NCBI GenBank assembly: GCA_964652975.1
Contig: CAZZCN010000050.1
Span: 1 to 23,848 of the forward strand
Reading direction: 5' to 3'
Length of the DNA stretch: 23,848 bases
From: CAZZCN01 sp964652975
GTDB taxonomy: Bacteria; Bacillota; Clostridia; Saccharofermentanales; UBA5734
Part shown: positions 1-6,190 of the stretch, piece by piece
Layout: every line of letters begins with the position of its first letter
How positions within the stretch are numbered: the first letter of the stretch is position 1
Translations under genes and position numbers: made by a program
Notes under the pieces: model-generated
Database searches by the model: none
Told to the model about the DNA's origin: nothing
What the model saw: only the letters and a program-made list of their open reading frames with translations

Positions 1-6
1 GGTCCC

Positions 7-82
7 GGGAGTTTAGCTCAGCTGGGAGAGCATCTGCCTTACAAGCAGAGGGTCACAGGTTCGAGCCCTGTAACTCCCACCA
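7..82 (+). tRNA. tRNA-Val (anticodon TAC)
   Basis: Complete cloverleaf. The acceptor arm GGGAGTT (7-13) pairs with AACTCCC (72-78), followed by discriminator A79 and an encoded CCA (80-82). The anticodon loop CTTACAA gives TAC, which reads valine codons. The T arm contains GGTTCGAGCC. It is the first of three closely spaced tRNAs that probably share a transcript; its promoter lies outside the window. Confidence 0.97.
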
Positions 83-89
83 TTTATAC

Positions 90-166
90 GGCGCAGTAGT
101 TCAGTTGGTTAGAATGCCAGCCTGTCACGCTGGAGGTCGAGGGTTCGAGCCCCTTCTGCGTCGCCA
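90..166 (+). tRNA. tRNA-Asp (anticodon GTC)
   Basis: The acceptor arm GGCGCAG (90-96) pairs with CTGCGTC (156-162) with one G-U pair, then discriminator G163 and an encoded CCA (164-166). The anticodon loop CTGTCAC gives GTC at 124-126, for aspartate. It lies 7 nt after tRNA-Val. Confidence 0.97.
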
Positions 167-169
167 ACA

Positions 170-192
170 AAGTCGATTCTACGAATCGACTT
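170..192 (+). other. Perfect hairpin between tRNA-Asp and tRNA-Phe
   Basis: A 10-bp perfect stem (170-179 with 183-192, arm AAGTCGATTC) closes a 3-nt loop, followed by CATTTTG. The T tract is too short for a confident terminator. It could be a processing signal in the tRNA precursor or a partial terminator. It sits exactly in the gap between the two tRNAs. Confidence 0.6.
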
Positions 193-198
193 CATTTT

Positions 199-274
199 GC
201 CCAGATAGCTCAGTCGGTAGAGCAGTGGACTGAAAATCCGCGTGTCGCTGGTTCGATTCCGGCTCTGGGCACCA
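199..274 (+). tRNA. tRNA-Phe (anticodon GAA)
   Basis: The acceptor arm GCCCAGA (199-205) pairs with TCTGGGC (264-270), followed by discriminator A271 and an encoded CCA (272-274). The anticodon loop CTGAAAA gives GAA, for phenylalanine. It is the last tRNA of the cluster and is followed by a terminator. Confidence 0.97.
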
Positions 275-279
275 TAAGA

Positions 280-306
280 GTCACCGCATAAGTCGGTGGC
301 TTTTTT
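280..306 (+). terminator. Intrinsic terminator of the tRNA cluster
   Basis: A 7-bp stem GTCACCG (280-286) / CGGTGGC (294-300), with one G-U pair and a 7-nt loop, is followed directly by six T (301-306). It ends the Val-Asp-Phe transcript and insulates the GntR-type regulator gene downstream. Confidence 0.85.
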
Positions 307-363
307 GTTTTCAAATTTTTATCAATAAAATTATTGTCCTATGGATTTTATTTGCAATGGTAC

Positions 364-382
364 ATTGTATACTATATACAAT
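364..382 (+). promoter_or_regulatory. GntR-type operator upstream of the regulator gene
   Basis: Inverted repeat ATTGTATA-CTA-TATACAAT (364-382). The same half-site sequence recurs as a compact palindrome before the cupin gene (1192-1203). Operators of FadR-subfamily GntR regulators are typically short T-GT...AC-A palindromes, so this is probably the regulator's own binding site. It overlaps the -35 region of the promoter at 375-403, which fits autorepression. Confidence 0.7.
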
Positions 383-403
383 ATATATTCCTTGTGTTAT
401 AAT
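375..403 (+). promoter_or_regulatory. Candidate promoter of the GntR-type regulator gene
   Basis: An extended -10 element TGTTATAAT (395-403) is placed 17 nt after a weak -35-like TATACA (375-380). The -35 part lies inside the operator palindrome. An alternative upstream promoter is TTGCAA (352-357), 17 nt, TATACA (375-380), whose -10 would lie in the same palindrome. Confidence 0.5.
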
Positions 404-449
404 CCTCATGAAAACAAGAATTCCGATCCGTAAGAAAAGGTGAGAAATC

Positions 450-1148
450 ATGGATAACAAAATAAACCCATATAGATTTACTGCCGTTATCAAGAACAAA
501 TCCTTGCCCGACAAATCCGCTGACATCATACGAAGTATGATTATTAAAGGCGAGTGTCCACTTGGCTCGAGAATCACAGAAGGAGACTTTGCCGAGGCGC
601 TCGGAGTAAGCAGAATCTGCATAAGGGAAGCTTTTCTTTTGCTTGAGAATGAAGGCCTTATTAACAAGGTGATGAATAAATATACCGAAGTTGTGGACTT
701 TAATATCAGTGATATTGACGAGATATATAGAATAAGAACGGCAATAGAAACAGCCTGTCTGGAGGCTTCCGTTGAGCGTGGACAAATAATGCTGCCGAAA
801 CTGCGTAAGCAGGTAGAGGTAATCAAGAAGGCAGCTTTATCCAATGAACAGGGCAATATAATGAACTGGGTCAAAGAGGATTTATATTTTCACGAAATGC
901 TGATTGTTCAGTCAGGCAACAGAAGGGCTCTTAAAATATGGCACAGTCTGGAAAACCAGATCAAGACATTATTATACGCCACTTTAACAAAATATCCCGA
1001 CTCGATAAAATTGGAGAGTAGCAATTCTCATTCTATATTGCTTGATAATATAGAAAAGGGAGAGACCGACAAGGCGATTATAAACTTGAAGGCTCATATC
1101 ATGGGCGGGTGCCAGGAAGTTATAGAATCGATAAATAAGGTCGGATAA
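450..1148 (+). CDS. GntR-family transcriptional regulator (FadR/FCD subfamily)
   Basis: Cytoplasmic DNA-binding regulator of 232 aa, normal length for the FCD subfamily. Residues about 15-75 form the N-terminal winged helix; the segment around 45-70 (EGDFAEALGVSR, then IREAFLLLENEGL) matches the GntR recognition-helix pattern. Residues about 85-225 are the all-helical FCD ligand domain. D144, H148, H194 and H216 are in the positions expected for its metal-binding ligands, so a carboxylate or sugar-acid effector is likely. ATG at 450 is preceded by AAAAGGTGAG. The gene opens the catabolic cluster. Matching palindromes at 364-382 and 1192-1203 suggest it controls itself and the cupin gene. The effector cannot be read from the sequence. 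Confidence 0.9.
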   Translation: MDNKINPYRFTAVIKNKSLPDKSADIIRSMIIKGECPLGSRITEGDFAEALGVSRICIREAFLLLENEGLINKVMNKYTEVVDFNISDIDEIYRIRTAIETACLEASVERGQIMLPKLRKQVEVIKKAALSNEQGNIMNWVKEDLYFHEMLIVQSGNRRALKIWHSLENQIKTLLYATLTKYPDSIKLESSNSHSILLDNIEKGETDKAIINLKAHIMGGCQEVIESINKVG

Positions 1149-1191
1149 TTTTATATAAATAAGAATGAAAAGTTTTTTTATACTCATTTTT

Positions 1192-1203
1192 ATTGTATAC
1201 AAT
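1192..1203 (+). promoter_or_regulatory. GntR-type operator upstream of the cupin gene
   Basis: Perfect 12-bp palindrome ATTGTATACAAT, sharing both half-sites with the repeat at 364-382. A TATAAT at 1205-1210 follows by one base, so a bound regulator would block polymerase. The cupin ribosome site AAAGGAGG is at about 1216-1223, so a transcript from this -10 would have a very short leader. Confidence 0.7.
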
Positions 1204-1230
1204 ATATAATATACAAAAGGAGGACATTAA

Positions 1231-1641
1231 ATGTCTAAGGGAGTTGTAATTCACACAAAGGATGTAAAGCCATTTATATGCGACAGTACCTATTCATCGA
1301 AAATGCTATTGGATGACATCGTCGCAGGCGGGAAATCAATTCACATGAACGAGGGAACATTGAAAGGCGGTTGCAGCACCCCGGGCGGGGTTCATACTGC
1401 AACCGAGATATATTATGTTGTCAAAGGTGAGGCAATTCTTCATCTCGATGACAAGAAAATCGATGTTGCCCCCGGCAGTATTGTCTACATACCCAAAGGA
1501 GTTTTCCATGCCCTGGATAACAAGAGTCAGACTGAAGACTTTGTCTTGCTGACACTCTGGGAGGATGCAAATGAGAACGAGGTCTATCATGCACGAATAA
1601 AAGCGTGGGGTAAAAGTTTCAAGACGATTGATGAGGAATGA
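1231..1641 (+). CDS. Cupin-domain protein
   Basis: Single-domain cupin of 136 aa. Cupin motif 1 is degenerate: H55 and E59 are present and E59 is followed by six residues and G66, but the second His of the usual HxH is Ala57. Motif 2 is complete: G82, P88, G90, H93 and N97 in the G-x5-P-x-G-x2-H-x3-N pattern. A metal site with H55, E59 and H93 is therefore possible with one ligand missing. ATG 1231 follows a strong AAAGGAGG. Small cupins in such clusters are often sugar or sugar-acid isomerases or sensors. The substrate is unknown. Its promoter carries the GntR-type operator, so it is probably the first gene of the regulated transcript. Confidence 0.85.
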   Translation: MSKGVVIHTKDVKPFICDSTYSSKMLLDDIVAGGKSIHMNEGTLKGGCSTPGGVHTATEIYYVVKGEAILHLDDKKIDVAPGSIVYIPKGVFHALDNKSQTEDFVLLTLWEDANENEVYHARIKAWGKSFKTIDEE

Positions 1642-1777
1642 GAAACAAAATGTAAGAAATCATAACAAATATAAGAGTGTCTGACATTTGGTACTGAGGA
1701 AATCGTAAAAGCACTTAAGGCATCTGATATTTGTTAAAGAGAAGATCTCATAAACAAAAGAAAGGTTATTTATTAAT

Positions 1778-2563
1778 ATGAAAATTGATTATACAGACAA
1801 GACAGTAATTATAACAGGGGCGTCGGGTGCTATTGGCAGTGCGATGTCGAGAATTTTTGCCGAAAACGGCGCAAAAATTGCAGTTTGTGATATCAATGAA
1901 AAGACAGGAAAGGAACTGGTAGACGAAATAAATGCAACCGGTGGAGTAGCTGAATTCTTTTTGCTGGATTTATCCCGAAAAGATACTTTTTCTAAAGCAG
2001 TTTACGAGATTTCAATCTTATTCGGCGGAATTGATATTCTTATCAACAATGCAGGTGTAAATGTAGGACCCAATGAGCGAAAGCCAATACATGAATTTGA
2101 CGACAAAATGTGGGACTGGATAATAGGAATAGATCTGGACGGGGTTTTTCATTTCAGCAAAGCTGTTATTCCGCAAATTATCAGTAGAGAAGGCGGTGTA
2201 ATTATAAATATCAGTTCAGTTGTGGGACAGATTCCTTTCAGAAACCAGTGTGCATTTACAGCTGCAAAGGCCGGAGTTATAAATTTATCCAAGGCAATGG
2301 CATTGGAACTTGCACCACATAATATTCGTGTCAACGTTATTGCTCCGGGATCGATTATGGCTGAAGGAACCAAAAAACTGTTTTATGATGATCCTGTCAA
2401 GACTGACGCGATACTCTCGCACATTCCACAGCACCGCGTTGGAAGTCCTGATGATATTGCATATGCCGCACTTTATCTGGCAAGTACAGAAGCTGGTTAT
2501 GTTACAGGTAGCGTTTTAACTGTCGATGGGGGTTGGACATGCGGATACGCAAGGGATTTTTAA
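1778..2563 (+). CDS. Short-chain dehydrogenase/reductase family protein with a Phe in place of the catalytic Tyr
   Basis: Classical-SDR length (261 aa), probably cytoplasmic. The Rossmann motif TGASGAIG is at 13-20. D38 at the end of the second strand favours NAD(H). D64 and NNAG at 90-93 are as expected, and the catalytic Ser is at about 146-147. The active-site segment reads F160-TAA-K164, where nearly all SDRs have Y-x3-K. The codon is TTT, one base from TAT. The protein may therefore be a poor or non-canonical oxidoreductase, or carry a recent inactivating change. The C-terminal VTG and DGG region (about 242-252) is intact. It lies 136 nt after the cupin and 24 nt before the next gene, so it is probably cotranscribed with that gene. 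Sugar or sugar-acid oxidation is the contextual guess. Confidence 0.9.
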   Translation: MKIDYTDKTVIITGASGAIGSAMSRIFAENGAKIAVCDINEKTGKELVDEINATGGVAEFFLLDLSRKDTFSKAVYEISILFGGIDILINNAGVNVGPNERKPIHEFDDKMWDWIIGIDLDGVFHFSKAVIPQIISREGGVIINISSVVGQIPFRNQCAFTAAKAGVINLSKAMALELAPHNIRVNVIAPGSIMAEGTKKLFYDDPVKTDAILSHIPQHRVGSPDDIAYAALYLASTEAGYVTGSVLTVDGGWTCGYARDF

Positions 2564-2587
2564 ATAGACATTTTGAGGAGAATGATT

Positions 2588-3352
2588 ATGACGAACACAG
2601 CATCTGAAATCAAAAATATAATTGTTAAAGACTCTGAAGTTGCAGTATTTTTCATGGGTCAGGCAGGATTTATCTTCAAGGATTCGAACAGCAGATTGAT
2701 TGCAGTCGACCTGTACCTGTCGGACTGTTGTGAACGGTTCTTTGGGTTCAAGCGCTTGATGCCAAAGCTTATCACTCCCGACGAACTCGATTTTGATATC
2801 ATCATTGCCACCCATGCGCATTATGACCATTTTGACATCGATACAATGCCGCAAATGATGACAAATTCAAAAACAATACTTTTCACATCCGTCGAGGGAA
2901 TAAATGAATGCAAAAAGCTGAATATCGATTTGTCCCGTGTAACAGAAATTCCTCTTGGGAGTGTCCACAGGCAGGAAAACATAGTGATAACAGCGGTATA
3001 TGCCGACCATGGAGAACTAGCACCAGATGCGGTCGGAGTTGTTTTGAAATTAGGTGGTAAATGCATTTATATTGCCGGGGATACAGCTTTCAGACCAGAG
3101 AAAATGAAAGAAATCGCACAATATAAAATTGATCTTATGATTGCTCCCATCAACGGTGCATATGGAAATCTTGACGAGATGGAAGCGGTTCTTCTTACAG
3201 AAATCATGAATCCGAAACTAGTCGTGCCTTGCCATTATGGTAATTTTGCCGAACATGGGGGCAATCCTGATATTTTTGCAAAGAATATGGAGAACATGCT
3301 GCCTGAGCAAAAGTACATGGTGATGAAACCGGGGGAGTATATTGTCATTTAG
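2588..3352 (+). CDS. Metallo-beta-lactamase-fold metal-dependent hydrolase (UlaG-like)
   Basis: Protein of 254 aa. The zinc-binding motif HxHxDH is H76-A-H78-Y-D80-H81; later ligands are D165 in AGDT and H216 in PCHYG. The short layout, with an early GQAG strand pair, resembles the UlaG/L-ascorbate-6-phosphate lactonase-like branch of the superfamily, which hydrolyses lactones and phosphorylated sugars, but I do not assign that reaction. Start choice: GAGGAG (2575-2580) lies 7 nt before ATG 2588. An in-frame ATG at 2582 and TTG at 2573 are too close to, or inside, the ribosome site. It follows the SDR gene by 24 nt and probably acts in the same pathway, perhaps opening a lactone made by an oxidation step. 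Confidence 0.85.
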   Translation: MTNTASEIKNIIVKDSEVAVFFMGQAGFIFKDSNSRLIAVDLYLSDCCERFFGFKRLMPKLITPDELDFDIIIATHAHYDHFDIDTMPQMMTNSKTILFTSVEGINECKKLNIDLSRVTEIPLGSVHRQENIVITAVYADHGELAPDAVGVVLKLGGKCIYIAGDTAFRPEKMKEIAQYKIDLMIAPINGAYGNLDEMEAVLLTEIMNPKLVVPCHYGNFAEHGGNPDIFAKNMENMLPEQKYMVMKPGEYIVI

Positions 3353-3524
3353 GGGAATCGATTTTTAATGGAAAAAATAACCATAAATGGATGGCATGGT
3401 CAATACTTGATTATAATATAATTCAAGGTCTCGCGTGCTATATGGATCAGTTAAAGAAAAACATAAATCAGTGATACATACCAACTCAAGAAAAATATAA
3501 AAGAAAGGAAACAGGTTTCACAAA

Positions 3525-4463
3525 TTGAAAATAGAGAAAACAAAATATAAAAATATTTTTGCCATAAGTGTTGAGACAAAAACCTTGACAGCTATTTTTC
3601 TGCCTGATGAAGGTTCAAAGCTTGCTTCGCTGAAATATAATCAATCAGGCGACGAATTACTTGAACAGGGAAAAGACACGGAATACAAAAGACTTACAAC
3701 CGACGGAGACTATGTTGGAAGTGAATGCAGTGGTTTTGATGACATGTTTCCCACTATTGATCCGTTTACACCGGATGACGGACCCCTTATGGGTGTTGAG
3801 TACTGTGATCACGGTGAGGTCTGCAGAATGCCTTTTGAGTACAAAATCACCGAAAACTCACTTGAAATGCACATGCATTCAGACCGCTATCATTATGACT
3901 ACACCAAGACAATAAGCGAAAACGAAGCGGGCGGATTGACGATTCATTACAGAATTGAAAATAACATGGATGATGTTTTTGATTTTCTATGGGCTGCACA
4001 CATAATGATTAAGGCTTGTGATGGTGGTGAGGTTTTGGTTCCATTCGGTTTGGGTGACAAAATTGAATTCATGTTCGGAGCAAGCAAGGATGTAAGGGAA
4101 AACGGGGGAATTGCAAATCTTACCAAAGAATATCTAACATCAAAAATAGATGATGCCAACCGGAACTCTTATAAATATTATTTCAACGACAGAACATTTA
4201 AAGGCTGTTGCGGCTATTTCAATCCGAAAATAGATAAAATGCTTCTTCTATCCTATGACAAAGACAAACTCCCTTTCCTTGGAATATGGATGAACGACGG
4301 TTATCTGAAAGAAATGAACAATATTGCTCTGGAACCATGCACAATGGCATTTGATAGAGTCGATGATGCAAAAAGGAGAGGGCAGAAGTGTTTTCTCGAA
4401 CCAAGAGGGATTTTTGAATTTGACTTGAATGTTGATATTTATGATGGAAAGCGAAATCTATAA
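3525..4463 (+). CDS. Aldose 1-epimerase-like (galactose-mutarotase fold) protein
   Basis: Protein of 312 aa, probably cytoplasmic. The sequence pattern fits the mutarotase superfamily: an early strand with LPDEGSKLASL, the FDDMFPTIDPF segment (about 71-81) and DHGE (about 95-98) in the position of the conserved HG motif. A late LEPCTMAFD segment carries the Glu expected as catalytic base. The start is TTG at 3525; no in-frame ATG exists before about residue 74 and an in-frame stop lies upstream at 3498. The ribosome site is weak (AGGAAACAGG at about 3506-3515). It lies 172 nt after the hydrolase gene and is the last gene of the cluster. The sugar specificity cannot be read from sequence. Confidence 0.75.
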   Translation: MKIEKTKYKNIFAISVETKTLTAIFLPDEGSKLASLKYNQSGDELLEQGKDTEYKRLTTDGDYVGSECSGFDDMFPTIDPFTPDDGPLMGVEYCDHGEVCRMPFEYKITENSLEMHMHSDRYHYDYTKTISENEAGGLTIHYRIENNMDDVFDFLWAAHIMIKACDGGEVLVPFGLGDKIEFMFGASKDVRENGGIANLTKEYLTSKIDDANRNSYKYYFNDRTFKGCCGYFNPKIDKMLLLSYDKDKLPFLGIWMNDGYLKEMNNIALEPCTMAFDRVDDAKRRGQKCFLEPRGIFEFDLNVDIYDGKRNL

Positions 4464-4579
4464 TTTAAGATACAGTTGCAATATTAGCAATGTAAACCAC
4501 TTCTAGCTATTTCACTTGGTGGTTAGGGTGTGAACAGTAACAAGGCATAAACGAAAAATTCATTCAAAAACGAAAATGT

Positions 4580-4608
4580 TTGACATGAGTACGATCTTTG
4601 GGTATAAT
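4580..4608 (+). promoter_or_regulatory. Consensus sigma-A promoter of the infC operon
   Basis: TTGACA (4580-4585), a 17-nt spacer, and TATAAT (4603-4608): a perfect consensus housekeeping promoter. Transcription should start near 4615 and give a leader of roughly 150 nt before infC. Confidence 0.92.
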
Positions 4609-4614
4609 GCCTTT

Positions 4615-4763
4615 ATTAACAACAAAGAAGAAACATCCGTTTCTCACCTCTAGCCCAAGCGAAAAGGTACTATAGATTTTAAGACCGAATTTTTTGGTTT
4701 TTTATCAGAGCGGATGTTTGTAAAAATGTAAGCTCTGTTTTTTATTTATTTTTTAGGAGGTGT
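4615..4763 (+). promoter_or_regulatory. infC leader RNA with attenuator (L20-leader-type)
   Basis: The leader holds competing structures. AAACATCCG (4631-4639) can pair perfectly with CGGATGTTT (4711-4719). That blocks a terminator hairpin CAGAGC (4706-4711) / GCTCTG (4732-4737), which is followed by six T (4738-4743). A second weak hairpin (4684-4698) also precedes a T run. In Bacillus, ribosomal protein L20 represses infC-rpmI-rplT by transcription attenuation in a leader at this position, and the gene order here is the same. Control by L20 is inferred, not shown by the sequence. Confidence 0.72.
4706..4743 (+). terminator. Conditional terminator in the infC leader
   Basis: Stem CAGAGC (4706-4711) / GCTCTG (4732-4737) with a 20-nt loop, then TTTTTT. 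Its 5' half overlaps the region that pairs with 4631-4639, so termination and antitermination folds exclude each other. Confidence 0.65.
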
Positions 4764-4769
4764 ATTGTT

Positions 4770-5291
4770 ATAGCCAAGCAAGCAAATGGTTTCATGATTA
4801 ATGACGAAATTCGATTTCGCGAGGTTCGATTAATTGACAGTGACGGCGGCATGGTCGGAGTGGTTACCTTGGCACAGGCCAAGAAGCGTGCAGAAGATGA
4901 AGGGTTGGACCTGGTTCTGATATCTGCCACAGCGGATAATCCTGTATGTAAGATCATGGATTACGGCAAGTATATGTTTGAACAGTCGAAAAGAGAGCGG
5001 GAAGCTAAAAAGAATCAAAAGGTCACGGAACTCAAGGAAGTGGGTTTGAAGGTTTCAACGGAAGAACACGATTTTCAATTCAAAACCAAGAATGCATGCC
5101 GGTTTTTAGGCGAGGGTGACAGAGTAAAGGTTGTAATAAAGTTTCGAGGGCGTGAAATGGCTTACACTTCGAGAGGGTATGAAGTTATGAGACAGTTTGC
5201 AGCCAAATGTGAGGAATTTGGTACAGTTGACAGAGAGCCGAAGGTAGAAGGACGAAACATGGTAATGTTCATGGCACCTAAGAAGTCGTAA
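4770..5291 (+). CDS. infC: Translation initiation factor IF-3
   Basis: Binds the 30S subunit, checks start codon and initiator tRNA, and prevents 50S joining. The N-terminal domain begins NDEIRFREVRLID; the linker is lysine-rich and the C-terminal domain ends with EGRNMVMFMAPK. The ribosome site TAGGAGG (4754-4760) is 33 nt before the first in-frame ATG (4794), too far to serve it. The frame is open upstream and gives a plausible IF-3 N-terminus (AKQANGF). I therefore place the start at ATA 4770 (9-nt spacing, 173 aa), with ATT 4764 as alternative. Rare AUU-type starts on infC are known to allow IF-3 to repress itself. First gene of infC-rpmI-rplT. Confidence 0.93.
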   Translation: MAKQANGFMINDEIRFREVRLIDSDGGMVGVVTLAQAKKRAEDEGLDLVLISATADNPVCKIMDYGKYMFEQSKREREAKKNQKVTELKEVGLKVSTEEHDFQFKTKNACRFLGEGDRVKVVIKFRGREMAYTSRGYEVMRQFAAKCEEFGTVDREPKVEGRNMVMFMAPKKS

Positions 5292-5332
5292 TTCATACCG
5301 GGAGCATACATATAAAAGGAGGAAAACTACAA

Positions 5333-5530
5333 ATGCCAAAAATGAAGACACACAGTGGATCCAAAAAGAGATTCAAAATTACCGGAACCGGTAAGGTTAA
5401 GAGAACACAAGCATTCAAGAAGCACATCCTGACCAAGAAGACAGCCAAACGCAAGAGAAACCTTCGTAAGTTAGTGATTGCAAGTCCGGCGAATGAAGCA
5501 AACATCAAGAAAATGATTCCTTACATGTAG
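5333..5530 (+). CDS. rpmI: 50S ribosomal protein L35
   Basis: Small basic ribosomal protein of 65 aa. The start MPKMKTHSGSKKRFK and the KRTQAFKKHIL segment are characteristic of bL35. ATG 5333 follows AAAAGGAGG (about 5315-5323). It lies 41 nt after infC in the conserved operon order. Confidence 0.97.
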   Translation: MPKMKTHSGSKKRFKITGTGKVKRTQAFKKHILTKKTAKRKRNLRKLVIASPANEANIKKMIPYM

Positions 5531-5602
5531 TAGCCTGGACTAGTTTCTCACAATCAAAGTGAGATTATATCAAATAATCATAATAACGGGAGGTAAGATA
5601 AA

Positions 5603-5956
5603 ATGACAAGAGTTAAAAGGTCTCTGCGATCCAGAGCAAGACATAAGAAAATTATCAAATTAGCCAAAGGATATTTCGGACACAAGAGAAAGATTTTCAA
5701 GGTTGCCAATCAGGCAGTCATGAAATCTCTCCAGTACGCATACGTAGGAAGAAAGCTCAAGAAAAGAGACTTCAGAAGTCTCTGGATAGCCAGAATCAAC
5801 GCTGCTGCAAGAATGAACGGACTTTCATACAGTAAATTCATGAACGGTCTCAAGAAAGCCGGTATCGTTTTGGACCGTAAAATACTTGCAGAAATCGCAG
5901 TAAGCGATGCAAAAGCATTTTCACAGATAGTTGATACAGCCAAGAAGGCGTTATAA
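5603..5956 (+). CDS. rplT: 50S ribosomal protein L20
   Basis: Basic 23S rRNA-binding protein of 117 aa, the usual bL20 length. The N-terminus MTRVKRSLRSRARHKKIIK, the GYFGHKR segment and the C-terminal globular half with FMNGLKKAG are typical. ATG 5603 follows GGGAGGT (5588-5594). In Firmicutes it is the repressor of its own operon through the leader RNA, and a matching leader is present upstream. It is the last gene of the operon and is followed by a strong terminator. Confidence 0.97.
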   Translation: MTRVKRSLRSRARHKKIIKLAKGYFGHKRKIFKVANQAVMKSLQYAYVGRKLKKRDFRSLWIARINAAARMNGLSYSKFMNGLKKAGIVLDRKILAEIAVSDAKAFSQIVDTAKKAL

Positions 5957-5986
5957 TTTGTAAATAGAATATCAGATTAACTATTC

Positions 5987-6017
5987 AGGACGAGAATTTA
6001 TATATTCTCGTCCTTTT
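5987..6017 (+). terminator. Intrinsic terminator after rplT
   Basis: An 11-bp perfect stem (5987-5997, AGGACGAGAAT, with 6004-6014) and a 6-nt loop, ending in TTTT. It closes infC-rpmI-rplT. Confidence 0.9.
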
Positions 6018-6138
6018 CTCAAAAAGAGAATACATTATTTTATTTCAAATATTAATAAAAATCAAACAACGAAGAAGATGCCAAATCCTATAAGAAGAGC
6101 TAAACCACTGAATTAAGAACTCAAACCCTAATAATGGC

Positions 6139-6163
6139 AAAGCTTACAAATAAAAGCTTACAA
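6139..6163 (+). repeat. Short direct repeat before the methyltransferase gene
   Basis: Two exact copies of AAAGCTTACAA (6139-6149 and 6153-6163) with a 14-nt period, 27 nt before the start codon. It lies in an AT-rich 173-nt spacer where I see no convincing promoter. Function unknown; it could be chance in AT-rich sequence. Confidence 0.5.
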
Positions 6164-6190
6164 TAAAGCATTAAGGCGTAGAAATTTAAC

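Noticed and set aside
7..306. tRNA cluster as an integration site of a mobile element
   Set aside because: No integrase gene, duplicated tRNA 3' end or att-like repeat was seen in the window.
2573..2590. TTG 2573 or ATG 2582 as the hydrolase start
   Set aside because: They lie in or directly after the GAGGAG ribosome site; ATG 2588 has correct spacing.
4495..4524. Hairpin AACCAC / GTGGTT as terminator of the epimerase gene
   Set aside because: Only 6 bp with an 18-nt loop and no T run after it.
4794..5291. ATG 4794 as the infC start
   Set aside because: It is 33 nt from the only ribosome site and would drop a plausible conserved N-terminal extension.
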